Source: an uncultured Desulfobacterium sp. (lineage in GTDB: Bacteria > Desulfobacterota > DSM-4660 > Desulfatiglandales > Desulfatiglandaceae). Taken from it: 64,000 nucleotides of DNA. The position numbers and the translations under genes were made by a program. Shown piece by piece: positions 55,725-64,000 of the stretch; the stretch's first letter is position 1; each line of letters opens with the position of its first letter. Location of the stretch: the NCBI GenBank assembly GCA_900258555.1, contig LT984857.1:509795-573794 (forward strand), read 5' to 3'. The notes beneath the pieces were generated by a model, which made no database searches, was not told the DNA's origin, and worked only from the letters and a program-made list of their open reading frames with translations.

Positions 55725-56150
55725 TCAGGACAGCAGGGTCTTGTCAAATGTTACGCTCATGGCCCGCGCCATACAGGCAGACACACACAATTCACATGCA
55801 ACACACCTGTCCTTGTCAAACAGCACCTCCATCTCGGGTCTCTTTATGTGCAAGGCGCCGGTGGGACAGACCGCTGTACAGGCCCCGCACTGAAAGCACT
55901 TTTCATCATCCCGCCTGATATCCTGTCCTATGCTCTCTACCTTTACCCCAAGGTCTTTCAGATACCTCACGCCCTTTTGAAATGCGCTCTTCTCACCGCT
56001 CAGCTCCAACACCATGAAGCCTTCTTTTCTGGGATAGATGGTTGCCTTGAGGATACTGAAAGAAAGGTCGAAATTTCTGACCAGGTTGACGGTTATGGGT
56101 TCATCAACTATCTCTTCAGGGAATCTTAGGGCAAGGATTTTGGAATACAT
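55725..56150 (-). CDS. NIL-domain ferredoxin
   Basis: The 141-residue protein has a NIL domain (about 3-75), the ACT-like fold seen at the end of MetN, followed by two [4Fe-4S] motifs: CFQCGACTAVCP and CVACELCVSACM. The start is ATG 56150 with AAGGA at a good distance. NIL-ferredoxins have been connected with sulfide-dependent homocysteine synthesis in anaerobes, together with DUF39 and COG2122 proteins, neither of which is seen here. It lies 25 bases after an aminotransferase gene on the same strand. Electron carrier in sulfur amino acid synthesis is the best guess. Confidence 0.82.
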   Translation of the reverse strand: MYSKILALRFPEEIVDEPITVNLVRNFDLSFSILKATIYPRKEGFMVLELSGEKSAFQKGVRYLKDLGVKVESIGQDIRRDDEKCFQCGACTAVCPTGALHIKRPEMEVLFDKDRCVACELCVSACMARAMSVTFDKTLLS

Positions 56151-56174
56151 GGGTAATGTCCTTAATAACAAAAG

Positions 56175-57356
56175 TTAGCTATATTTTTTAATGGCCCTTT
56201 CAAAGCCGGGCAGTGCACCTTCTACCACATAGTCTGATACGCAATAGGCTATCCTGAAATGGCCCGGACCCCCAAAGCCGCTGCCGGGGACGGTCAGGAT
56301 GTTTTCCTCCTTAAGGGCCATTACAAATTCCACATCATTCTCAACAGGGGTCCTGGGAAAGAGGTAAAATGCCCCTCCCGGCCTCTCAAATTCATAGCCG
56401 AAGGATGCAAGTGCACTGCAAAGAATATCCCTTTTTTTCTGATATAAGGATATGTCAATTCTCTCCTCCAAAAGGAGAGCAACGGCCCTTTGCATAAGTG
56501 CCGGGGCGTTGACATAACCCAGTATACGGTTTGACAGCACCATGCCCGCCATGATCATCTTCTTGTCTGACATATCAGGGGATGCGGCAGCATAGCCTAT
56601 CCTCTCTCCAGGCAGGGACAGATCCTTGGAAAAAGATGTTACCACAAAACTCTCATTATATATATCAAAAATGCCGGGGACGAGAATGCCGTCATAGGTG
56701 ATCTTACGGTACGGTTCATCTGAAACAAGATATATGGGTCTACCGAGCTTACTGCTATAATGTATGAGAGCTTCCGCCAGCAGACGCAGTTCTTCCTCAT
56801 TATATACCCTGCCTGTCGGATTATTGGGTGAATTAATCAGGACCGCCTTGGTCTTGTCGGTGAAAGCCGCCTCGATTGAACTGATATCCAGGGAAAAATC
56901 TGTCTTTGTAGGGACAATACAGGGTCTTCCCTGATGATTATCCAGATAAAAATTGTATTCCACAAAATAGGGACATGGTATGATCACCTCGTCGCCCGGG
57001 TCGAGAATGGTTTTAAAGACAACATTTAGTCCGCCTCCAGCCCCAACGGTCATAATAATGTCATCAGCAGAAAAGGCCGGCCTGTTGAATTTGTTTAAAT
57101 AATCAGCCACAGCCTGTCTGGTTTCAACAAAGCCTGCGTTTGACATATAGGCATGAAGACCCTCGCGAGGGTCGTTAGCCAGTTCTTTGAGCGTCTGTTT
57201 GAACTTAATGGGAGGCTCAAGGATGGGGTTACCAAGGCTGAAGTCAAAGACGTTTTCCACCCCGAATTTCGCCTTTCTCTCCTCACCCTCCTCGAACATC
57301 CTCCTTATCCAAGAGGCGCTTTCAAGGGATCCCCGGATCTTCTGGGAGACAGCCAA
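56175..57356 (-). CDS. PLP-dependent aminotransferase, class I/II
   Basis: The 393-residue enzyme has the fold-type I pattern: SLGNPILEPP, VGAGGGLNVVFKTI, SPNNPTGRVY and the PLP lysine in VTSFSKDLSLPGERIGY. The start is best at TTG 57356, as GGAGAG lies six bases before it; an ATG at 57425 would add 23 residues unlike the family. It belongs to the AspC-like group, but the amino acid cannot be named. It is directly upstream of the NIL ferredoxin, so a role in aspartate- or methionine-family metabolism is possible. Confidence 0.87.
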   Translation of the reverse strand: MAVSQKIRGSLESASWIRRMFEEGEERKAKFGVENVFDFSLGNPILEPPIKFKQTLKELANDPREGLHAYMSNAGFVETRQAVADYLNKFNRPAFSADDIIMTVGAGGGLNVVFKTILDPGDEVIIPCPYFVEYNFYLDNHQGRPCIVPTKTDFSLDISSIEAAFTDKTKAVLINSPNNPTGRVYNEEELRLLAEALIHYSSKLGRPIYLVSDEPYRKITYDGILVPGIFDIYNESFVVTSFSKDLSLPGERIGYAAASPDMSDKKMIMAGMVLSNRILGYVNAPALMQRAVALLLEERIDISLYQKKRDILCSALASFGYEFERPGGAFYLFPRTPVENDVEFVMALKEENILTVPGSGFGGPGHFRIAYCVSDYVVEGALPGFERAIKKYS

Positions 57357-57607
57357 TATCTTCTCTCCGCAAATGATATTAGTCTTGTGGCCAAGACAGA
57401 AGGGAACCCCCTGCTTTTGCCGCAATAGTTTGGCCTAACCATATCCTTTTGTCAGGGCTTGTCAATAAAAAAGCCCTTTTGAATAATCTTGACAGGTGTG
57501 TTGTGTTTCTCTAAGTTATTGCAGGTATCAATAAGTAATAGCTAAATAAAATTCCTAAACAATCAATAGGGCAACCTCACGCCTGAATCATTCCGGGAGA
57601 TACTACA

Positions 57608-58783
57608 ATGGGAAAAAAGAGCAGTAACAGAAAAGTCATTGCAATCCTTACCGGCGGCGGAGATGTGCCGGGGCTGAATGCCTGCATCAAGACCCTGGTC
57701 AATCGGGCGTCGAGCGAAGGAATTGATGTAATCGGCATCAAGAGGGGCTGGGAGGGGATCTTGGAATATAACCCCGCCGACCCCAAATCCTATGATAAGT
57801 GTCTGTTGAACCTCAAACCCTCTGATGTACGCACCATTGACAGGTCTGGGGGCACGTACCTCCATTCCTCAAGGACAAATCCCAGCTCAGTCAAGCTGAA
57901 AAAGGCCCCGGAATTTCTGAAAAAACAATACAAGAAAAAAGAAGAGAAAAAGGACTTTACCGACCATGTGATAAAAAACCTTGAACACCTTGAGATCAAC
58001 GCCATTATTCCCATAGGCGGAGACGATACCCTAAGCTTCGGTGAGAGATTGCACAGGGAGGGCTTCCCGGTGATAGCGATCCCCAAGACCATGGATAATG
58101 ATGTCTTTGGCACAGATTACTGTATTGGTTTTTCAACCGCCGTCACCAAGAGCGTCAGGTGCATACATGATCTAAGGACTTGCACCGGTTCGCATGAACG
58201 AATCGCGATTATCGAATTGTTCGGCCGTTACTGCGGTGAGACATCCCTGATTGCCGCCTACCTTGCCGGAGTTGACCGGGCGATCATCTCAGAGGTCCCA
58301 TTTGATCCAAAAAGACTTGCGGGGCTGATCATGAAGGATAAGGCCGCCAACCCGAAAAATTACGCAATGATCACTATCTCCGAGGGGGCAAAGATGATCG
58401 GAGGCGATATTATCCTTTCAGGTGAGGCAGACGCATATGGCCACCGTAAACTGGGAGGCATTGGAGAGGAGACAGGATTGGTGTTAAAGGAGCTTACAGG
58501 TGAAGACGTCCTGAATCAAAGCCTGTCCTACCTGATGCGAAGCGGCAAACCCGACTCCCTGGACCTCATGGTCGCATTCAATTACGCAAATATGGCCATT
58601 GATCTTTTCATAAAAGATACTTTCGGACGCCTGGTTGCCTTGAACCGGGGGATATACACTGATATCCCGCTGAGCACCATTTCAAGCGGTCAGAAGAGGG
58701 TGGACGTCAGGGAACTCTATGACACTGCCGAATACCGGCCAAAGGTGATGCATGTCGGCGGAAAACCGATGTTCCTGTATTGA
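57608..58783 (+). CDS. phosphofructokinase, pyrophosphate-dependent type predicted
   Basis: The 391-residue protein is a PFK with [17 protein letters not shown] at the N-terminus, GGDDTLSFG (137-145) and PKTMDND (159-165), then [13 protein letters not shown]. In ATP-dependent enzymes these sites read GGDGS and PGTIDND; Asp140 and Lys160 are the residues that mark pyrophosphate use. It therefore probably makes reversible fructose 6-phosphate phosphorylation from PPi in glycolysis or gluconeogenesis. It is encoded alone, divergent from the aminotransferase gene. The family is certain; PPi use is predicted from two residues. Confidence 0.9.
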   Translation: MGKKSSNRKVIAILTGGGDVPGLNACIKTLVNRASSEGIDVIGIKRGWEGILEYNPADPKSYDKCLLNLKPSDVRTIDRSGGTYLHSSRTNPSSVKLKKAPEFLKKQYKKKEEKKDFTDHVIKNLEHLEINAIIPIGGDDTLSFGERLHREGFPVIAIPKTMDNDVFGTDYCIGFSTAVTKSVRCIHDLRTCTGSHERIAIIELFGRYCGETSLIAAYLAGVDRAIISEVPFDPKRLAGLIMKDKAANPKNYAMITISEGAKMIGGDIILSGEADAYGHRKLGGIGEETGLVLKELTGEDVLNQSLSYLMRSGKPDSLDLMVAFNYANMAIDLFIKDTFGRLVALNRGIYTDIPLSTISSGQKRVDVRELYDTAEYRPKVMHVGGKPMFLY

Positions 58784-58818
58784 TCCGATCTCCATTATTA
58801 ATAATGAGTTGATGACAT

Positions 58819-60447
58819 TTAATCAACAGATATGACAACCGCACCATCCTGAGTCGTTATGAAAGCCAACCTCCCCCAGACCTTAAGAAATAGATCTGCC
58901 TTAAAACGGGGGAGGGGTTTAAGACCATTTTTGGCCGCTGCATAAAGCACCTTTTCCTTGAATATACATCTTAAGATTTCAGCACCTATTTTATCCCTTG
59001 TTCCTCGCAATGATGCAGCATCCAGCGCCTCCCTGAACGTGAACCTATCCTTTTCCGTAATAATCCCCTTTATAAAGTTGATGATCCTTGCCGTGATAAA
59101 CAGGCTGTAGATATCGTCCCGGTGAAAATTACCGGTCTCTATGGCCATTGCGGTAGAGCGCGATTTAAAGATATCTGACTCCGTCATGGGGGGGAATTCA
59201 TTCGCCATGGGGCATCCAGGGGTCAGGTAAAAAATTGACACGCCAATAAGCACAGGAAGTGCCGCCATAATGGACATGGTGGAGATCATGTCTTCCAGGG
59301 TTTCGTAAGGCAGACCCACGATCTGGTAAGAGACTATTTTAAGGCCAAGAGCATGGGCGTGTTTCACCACCTCCATGTATTTCTCAATGGTATGGGGTCT
59401 GTTGACCTTTAGGAGACTTTTCGAATTTGCCGTGACAAGAGAGATGTTAAGATGGGTAAAACCAGCCTTTTTCATCAGCCCCAAAAGTTCTGTGTCGAGG
59501 CTGAGGTAAGAGATACCGTTCATGGCTACAAGCCGCAGATCCCCTTTGGGAAACTCCACAATGAGTTGGCTTAGCAGAGACTTAAAGTTTTCCCGGTTAA
59601 AGGTGAGGTTGTCGTCTTCAAAATCAAAGACGCGGTAGCCTTCATCATATCTCTTTCTTATCTCAGTCAGGATATTTCCCAGCGGTCTTCCCCTGAATTT
59701 TTCTCCAAAGGTGAGATGCACAGAGCAGAAAGAACACCTGTGCGGACAACCCCTCGATGTGGTCAGAAAACAAATGGGCCTTTTTTCAAAAAGGTAGCGC
59801 TCTGTTGGCAGATCTGATAAATCGGCGAGCGGAATGTCATTAAGGTCATATGGCTCTCCCATAGGGTTTAATACCGGTTCTCCGTTTTGCTTAAAACCCA
59901 GGTTCGGCACCTCTTGCAATGGAGCGTTTGATTGAAGAGCCCTTAAAAATTCCACAAGCGGCCTTTCTCCTTCGCCTCGGATTATATAGTCAACATTGGG
60001 GTCTTTTAGCATAGTTAAGGGAGAGGCGGAAACATGGCTGCCACCCATGATGACCGGGACGTCAATATCTTTTTTTATCTCCCTTGCGCAGCTAAGCGCC
60101 TCACGATAATAGGGCGAAAAAAGGGAGGATATTCCTACAATGTCCGGCCTTAATGCTGCAACATCTTTTCCTATCTCCTCAAAGGCCGCACCAAAGTGGT
60201 AGTACTGGTGAAACATGGAAAATGGGCTTTGGTCCGGATGGAGGTAGTAAGGTTTTAGATAATTGAGCTCATCCGGATAAGGGATGGTGTTTCTTCCATG
60301 CCCTTGGTGATAATCCTTTACAAGGACCTCTACTTGCGGGAGGTGCTTTTTTACCGCGGCCTTGAGCATACAAAGCCCAAGGGGCTGGAGCCTGATATCA
60401 GTATCATAAAAATCCTCTACAGGCGGCTGGATGAGCAACAGTCTCAT
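58819..60447 (-). CDS. cobalamin-binding radical SAM protein
   Basis: The 542-residue protein has an N-terminal B12-binding-type Rossmann domain (about 1-150; DIVGISSLFSPYYREAL and VIMGGSHVS) and a radical SAM domain with SRGCPHRCSFCS binding the [4Fe-4S] cluster. The cobalamin histidine motif DxHxxG is not canonical (DYHQGHG near residue 44). Enzymes of this class methylate or rearrange non-activated carbons. The substrate is not apparent. The divergent partner is the Slp-like gene, and the intervening space holds a 270-base palindromic element. Confidence 0.85.
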   Translation of the reverse strand: MRLLLIQPPVEDFYDTDIRLQPLGLCMLKAAVKKHLPQVEVLVKDYHQGHGRNTIPYPDELNYLKPYYLHPDQSPFSMFHQYYHFGAAFEEIGKDVAALRPDIVGISSLFSPYYREALSCAREIKKDIDVPVIMGGSHVSASPLTMLKDPNVDYIIRGEGERPLVEFLRALQSNAPLQEVPNLGFKQNGEPVLNPMGEPYDLNDIPLADLSDLPTERYLFEKRPICFLTTSRGCPHRCSFCSVHLTFGEKFRGRPLGNILTEIRKRYDEGYRVFDFEDDNLTFNRENFKSLLSQLIVEFPKGDLRLVAMNGISYLSLDTELLGLMKKAGFTHLNISLVTANSKSLLKVNRPHTIEKYMEVVKHAHALGLKIVSYQIVGLPYETLEDMISTMSIMAALPVLIGVSIFYLTPGCPMANEFPPMTESDIFKSRSTAMAIETGNFHRDDIYSLFITARIINFIKGIITEKDRFTFREALDAASLRGTRDKIGAEILRCIFKEKVLYAAAKNGLKPLPRFKADLFLKVWGRLAFITTQDGAVVISVD

Positions 60448-60486
60448 GTGATCGTAAATGCCTTTAGTTTCTATTGCTGAATTCCG

Positions 60487-60756
60487 GTGACTTTTTAAAA
60501 AGTCCTTATAGCCGCTGGCGGAGAAGGGCTTTTTTCATGTTTGCATCACCATGACAAAAGTTGAGAATCGCACACACTCATGATTTCAATCAACGTATAG
60601 GCGGAAAGGACTGTATATGCGCGGCCCGCAACCAGATTGAACCTGCTAAGGACGAGTTGCGTATACAGCCGCCGTATGTTCGTAGTGACTCTCAAATATG
60701 CAAACATGAAAAAAGCCCTTATCCGCCAGTGGCTACCAGGACTTTTAAAAAGTTAC
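60487..60756. repeat. 270-base palindromic element with about 60-base arms
   Basis: Left arm 60487-60546 and right arm 60698-60756 are inverted copies with few mismatches, both including AAGGGCTTTTTTCATG / CATGAAAAAAGCCCTT. The space between them also folds on itself (GTATAGGCGG near 60595 with CCGCCGTATG near 60670). It has no coding capacity. Its look is that of a miniature inverted-repeat element. It separates two divergent genes, so it sits in or next to their promoters. Confidence 0.8.
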
Positions 60757-60838
60757 CAGAAAATTGAATAGCACGATAGCATGATTATCTTCAACAGGAG
60801 TTTCAAAGATATTATCTCGGCAATAGGGGGTAAATGCT

Positions 60839-61372
60839 ATGAGAAAATTTATTGCATCCATTGTTGCAATTTTTGCACTGGGAATCATGTCTTCGGGTTG
60901 CATGAGGGCAATTTCAAAGGAGTTGCGTGCACAGGTGCAGGAAAGGATAGACCTTGCCCAGGTGCGGGAGAACCCGTCGGATTTTATGGGTAAAATGGTT
61001 ATATGGGGAGGCGTAATTGTTGAGGCGAAAAACCTGAAAGAGGGCACACTGATAGAGATCGTACAAAAGCCCATAAGCGTGGAGGAGAGGCCCAGGAATG
61101 TGGATCAATCAGCAGGACGTTTTTTGGCCCTTTATAAGGGATATCTTGACGCGGCGATTTATTCCGCGGGGAGGGATGTCACGGTGGCAGGTAGATTAAA
61201 GGAAATGAAAACCAAGCCACTTGGAGAGATCGAATATTCCTACCCTGTGATTTCTGCTGAAGAGGTATACCTCTGGCCCCCAAAGACAGAGAAAAAGTAC
61301 CCGGAATACCCATTCTGGATTTATCCCGGCTACTATCATTACCCCCATCGGATGGATCCGTGGTACTGGTGA
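60839..61372 (+). CDS. Slp-family outer membrane lipoprotein
   Basis: The 177-residue lipoprotein has a signal ending MSSGC (lipobox at Cys21) and the Slp pattern: NPSDFMGKMVIWGGVIVEAKN, GRFLALYKGYLDAAIYSAGRDVTVAG and a tyrosine/tryptophan-rich end YPGYYHYPHRMDPWYW. Slp proteins of E. coli are induced by starvation or stationary phase. The role here is unknown. GGGGG precedes the ATG. Confidence 0.88.
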   Translation: MRKFIASIVAIFALGIMSSGCMRAISKELRAQVQERIDLAQVRENPSDFMGKMVIWGGVIVEAKNLKEGTLIEIVQKPISVEERPRNVDQSAGRFLALYKGYLDAAIYSAGRDVTVAGRLKEMKTKPLGEIEYSYPVISAEEVYLWPPKTEKKYPEYPFWIYPGYYHYPHRMDPWYW

Positions 61373-61407
61373 TGGACAAATAGCATCCTCTTAAGTTTTA
61401 TGGAATC

Positions 61408-63093
61408 TCACGCCCTTGTCAACTGCCGGTACCTTATGCGGTGAGGCTGGGCTGCAGCATCTCCCAGCCTTGATTTTTTATCAGCCTCGTAGGCAGTGTA
61501 ATTGCCGTCAAACCAGTAGGCCTTGCTCTCCCCTTCAAAGGCCAATATATGAGTGGCTACCCTGTCCAGGAACCAGCGGTCGTGGCTGATCACTACAGCA
61601 CAGCCCCCGAAGCTTTCCAAGGCCTCTTCCAGTGCCCTCAGGGTATTTACATCCAGGTCATTGGTGGGCTCATCAAGCAAGAGGACATTTGCCCCTTCCT
61701 TCAGCATGCGGGCAAGATGGACGCGGTTTCTCTCACCGCCTGAGAGCATCCCCACCTTTTTTTGCTGATCAGGGCCCAAAAAATTAAACCTTGCAACATA
61801 TGCCCTGGAATTTACCTGGCGGTTCCCCAGTTCAATGGTATCCTGACCTTCGGATATCACCTCCCATATGGTCTTATCCGGGTTAAGGGCATCGCGGCTC
61901 TGATCCACATAGGCAAGCTTTACGGTCTCTCCTATCTTGAATGTCCCGGAGGTGGGTGCATCCTGCCCTGTGATCATCTTAAACAGGGTGGTCTTTCCCG
62001 CGCCATTGGGGCCTATTATCCCGACAATGGCGCCGGGCGGTATGGAAAAGGAAAGGTCTTCCAAAAGGAGCCTATCGCCATAGGCCTTACTCACCGCCTT
62101 TGCCTCTATAACCACATCTCCCAGCCTGGGACCGGGCGGGATAAAGATTTCAAGGTCTTTTTCACTTTTCTCGTATTCCTGGCTGACCAGCGCATCATAT
62201 GCGTTTATTCGTGCCTTTGCCTTGGCATGCCTCCCTTTGGGCGACATCCTTATCCACTCAAGCTCCCTCTGAAGGGTCTTCTGCCTCTTGCTCTCGCTTT
62301 TCTCCTCGTTTTTCAACCTCGTCTGCTTCTGCTCCAGCCATGAAGAATAGTTGCCCTTCCAGGGGATCCCCTCACCGCGGTCAAGCTCCAGTATCCAGCC
62401 CGCCACATTGTCCAGAAAATAGCGGTCGTGGGTTACGGCAATCACAGTGCCCGCATAGCGCTGTAGATGCTGCTCAAGCCATGCGACAGACTCTGCATCA
62501 AGGTGATTGGTAGGCTCGTCAAGAAGCAGGATGTCCGGTTTTTTAAGGAGTAGTCTGCACAGGGCAACACGTCTTCTCTCTCCGCCTGAAAGTACATTTA
62601 CCGGGGTCTCGCCCGGCGGACAGCGCAGGGCGTCCATGGCCATTTCGAGCTGAGAGTCGAGGTCCCATGCGCCAACAGCGTCAATCTTTTCCTGGACCGC
62701 CGCCTGCTGCTCGATGAGTTTATTCATCTCGTCATCGTCCATGGGTTCAGCGAACTTTTCGCTTATGCGGTTATATTCGTTTATCAGGTTGACTGTATCC
62801 TGAACCCCCTCCTCCACGACCTCTTTTACCGTCTTGGCGTTATCCAGCACCGGCTCCTGCTCCAGAAAGCCGACGGTGTAGCCGGCAGAAAGGAGGGCTT
62901 GACCATTGAATTCCCTGTCCAAGCCTGCAAAGATCCTCAACAGTGAGCTCTTTCCCGAACCGTTAAGGCCCAGGACCCCTATCTTTGCCCCATAAAAAAA
63001 GGATATGGAGATATCCTTGAGCACGGGTTTTTTGTCATAATATTTGCTCACCCGGATCATGGAATAAATGACCTTGTTAGGATCTTGAGTCAT
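61408..63093 (-). CDS. ettA: energy-dependent translational throttle EttA (ABC-F)
   Basis: The 561-residue protein has two ABC domains with Walker [10 protein letters not shown] and GPNGAGKTT, signatures [10 protein letters not shown] and [10 protein letters not shown], Walker B DEPTNHLD and DEPTNDLD, the arm insertion near residue 95 and the PtIM linker ([20 protein letters not shown]). The [11 protein letters not shown] motif is typical. It binds the E site of the ribosome and regulates initiation by the ATP/ADP ratio. It lies 18 bases after the YifB gene on the same strand. Confidence 0.95.
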   Translation of the reverse strand: MTQDPNKVIYSMIRVSKYYDKKPVLKDISISFFYGAKIGVLGLNGSGKSSLLRIFAGLDREFNGQALLSAGYTVGFLEQEPVLDNAKTVKEVVEEGVQDTVNLINEYNRISEKFAEPMDDDEMNKLIEQQAAVQEKIDAVGAWDLDSQLEMAMDALRCPPGETPVNVLSGGERRRVALCRLLLKKPDILLLDEPTNHLDAESVAWLEQHLQRYAGTVIAVTHDRYFLDNVAGWILELDRGEGIPWKGNYSSWLEQKQTRLKNEEKSESKRQKTLQRELEWIRMSPKGRHAKAKARINAYDALVSQEYEKSEKDLEIFIPPGPRLGDVVIEAKAVSKAYGDRLLLEDLSFSIPPGAIVGIIGPNGAGKTTLFKMITGQDAPTSGTFKIGETVKLAYVDQSRDALNPDKTIWEVISEGQDTIELGNRQVNSRAYVARFNFLGPDQQKKVGMLSGGERNRVHLARMLKEGANVLLLDEPTNDLDVNTLRALEEALESFGGCAVVISHDRWFLDRVATHILAFEGESKAYWFDGNYTAYEADKKSRLGDAAAQPHRIRYRQLTRA

Positions 63094-63111
63094 TGTGATT
63101 TGTATCCTCCT

Positions 63112-64000
63112 TCATTTCGCTAACTTCCTGTCCAGCGTCCTGTATTGAATTGCCTCACCCACATGGGAGGCCTTGATATCCTGGGAACCCTCAAGATCAG
63201 CAATGGTCCTTGCAATCTTTAATATCCGCGCATGGGCCCTGGCGCTCAGGCCGAATCTGGTCATGGCTGCCTCAAGCAAATCACCTGACGCATCGTCAAT
63301 CTTACAGAACTGTTTAATCTGACGGCTGGTCATACCTGCGTTGGTGTGGGTCTTACTCCGTAAAAACCTCCTGGCCTGAAGCTCCCTTGCAGCCATCACC
63401 CTGTTAAGTATCTCCTCTGATGATACGCCGTCCTCAGGCTGAGACAGATCCCTGTACGGAACCGACGGGACATCCAGGTGTATGTCAATCCTGTCCATCA
63501 GGGGCCCTGATATCTTTGACCGGTAACGCTGTATCTGCAAGAATGTGCAGATGCACTCCCGCTTTGGGTCCCCCAGGAAGCCGCAAGGGCACGGGTTCAT
63601 GGCCGCTACCAGCATAAAGCGTGCAGGATATGTGACAGTGGAGCTTGCCCGCGAGATGGTCACTGCCCCATCCTCCATGGGCTGTCGTAAGACCTCAAGT
63701 ACGTTCTTCCTGAACTCAGGCAATTCATCCAGAAACAGGACACCGTTATGGGCAACACTCACCTCTCCGGGCTTAGGATTCTGTCCGCCGCCGATCAATC
63801 CTGCATCCGATATGGTGTGGTGAGGGGACCTGAAAGGGCGGACTGTCACAAGCCCCTGACCCTTGGGCATAAGTCCCATTACACTATAGACCTTTGATGT
63901 CTCAAGGGACTCTTCAAAGCTCAAGGCCGGTAAAATTGTGGGGATTCGCCTTGCAAGCATTGTCTTGCCGGAGCCTGGCGGTCCTATCATGATTACGTTA
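63112..64000 (-). CDS. YifB/ComM-family AAA ATPase, 3' part (truncated by the window edge)
   Basis: The visible part of about 296 residues covers the AAA+ domain from the Walker A ([18 protein letters not shown]) to the stop, with [11 protein letters not shown] (Walker B), [14 protein letters not shown] (sensor/zinc region), [11 protein letters not shown] and the C-terminal helical domain. The frame is open past base 64000, so the N-terminal Lon-like domain lies outside. The family includes ComM, a helicase for branch migration in natural transformation. Co-location with ettA is common. The presence of a pilus in the window makes a link to transformation possible but unproven. Confidence 0.92.
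   Translation of the reverse strand, partial: NVIMIGPPGSGKTMLARRIPTILPALSFEESLETSKVYSVMGLMPKGQGLVTVRPFRSPHHTISDAGLIGGGQNPKPGEVSVAHNGVLFLDELPEFRKNVLEVLRQPMEDGAVTISRASSTVTYPARFMLVAAMNPCPCGFLGDPKRECICTFLQIQRYRSKISGPLMDRIDIHLDVPSVPYRDLSQPEDGVSSEEILNRVMAARELQARRFLRSKTHTNAGMTSRQIKQFCKIDDASGDLLEAAMTRFGLSARAHARILKIARTIADLEGSQDIKASHVGEAIQYRTLDRKLAK

Overview
The window looks like part of the chromosome of an anaerobic Gram-negative bacterium, most likely Desulfobacterota (former Deltaproteobacteria). This is inferred from gene content: single-chain pyruvate:ferredoxin oxidoreductase, two-subunit iron-sulfur fumarase, a phosphofructokinase with the residues of pyrophosphate-dependent enzymes, a NIL-domain ferredoxin, a cobalamin-binding radical SAM protein, OmpA-type outer membrane proteins and a PilSR/sigma-54-controlled type IV pilus. 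No rRNA or tRNA gene was recognised, so the taxonomy stays inferential.

Layout. 0-6.1 kb: an ABC-2 type transporter cassette, the major type IV pilin with its own sigma-54 promoter and terminator, and a large membrane TPR protein resembling GT-C glycosyltransferases. 6.2-10.7 kb: an accessory island on the plus strand with three nucleotidyltransferase-type modules (MntA/HepT, an unnamed pair, and DUF6922-like/AbiEii). The first lies between two paralogous membrane-anchored coiled-coil genes, and palindromic repeats separate several units. 10.7-15.5 kb: surface-glycan genes (GT2, flippase-like membrane protein, acetyltransferase, then a coupled deacetylase-methyltransferase-sulfotransferase operon). 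15.7-18.9 kb: pilS-pilR. 19.2-21.7 kb: nadB and a HAD phosphatase. 21.7-29.2 kb: a pilus assembly operon headed by a small XRE regulator, then pilM, pilN, pilO, pilP, an extra lipoprotein, an AMIN/TPR protein and a lipoprotein secretin, so that PilQ functions appear divided between two genes. 29.5-38.8 kb: core metabolism and housekeeping (lepB, PFOR, surE, fumarase alpha/beta, hisI, hisG, engB), interrupted by a decayed IS200/IS605 element. 38.8-42.4 kb: a molybdopterin oxidoreductase with a methyltransferase, and mscL. 42.4-48.4 kb: a hairpin-rich leader followed by a membrane DUF2760 protein and two unlike Hsp70-family proteins. 48.7-64 kb: a degenerate histidine kinase, DUF2721 protein, two OmpA-family proteins, tRNA modification genes mtaB and mnmA, the NIL ferredoxin with an aminotransferase, the phosphofructokinase, a B12/radical SAM protein, an Slp-like lipoprotein, ettA, and the 3' part of a YifB/ComM-type ATPase cut by the window edge.

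How the genes work together. The clearest system is the type IV pilus. PilS and PilR probably activate the sigma-54 promoter of the pilin; PilM-N-O-P plus the split AMIN/secretin proteins form the alignment and outer membrane complexes; the GT-C-like neighbour of the cysteine-free, Ser/Thr-rich pilin is a candidate pilin glycosyltransferase. The least explained units are the coil-MntA-HepT-coil cassette, the DUF2760-Hsp70-Hsp70 operon with an attenuator-like hairpin before its first gene, and the extra CsgG-like lipoprotein in the pilus operon.
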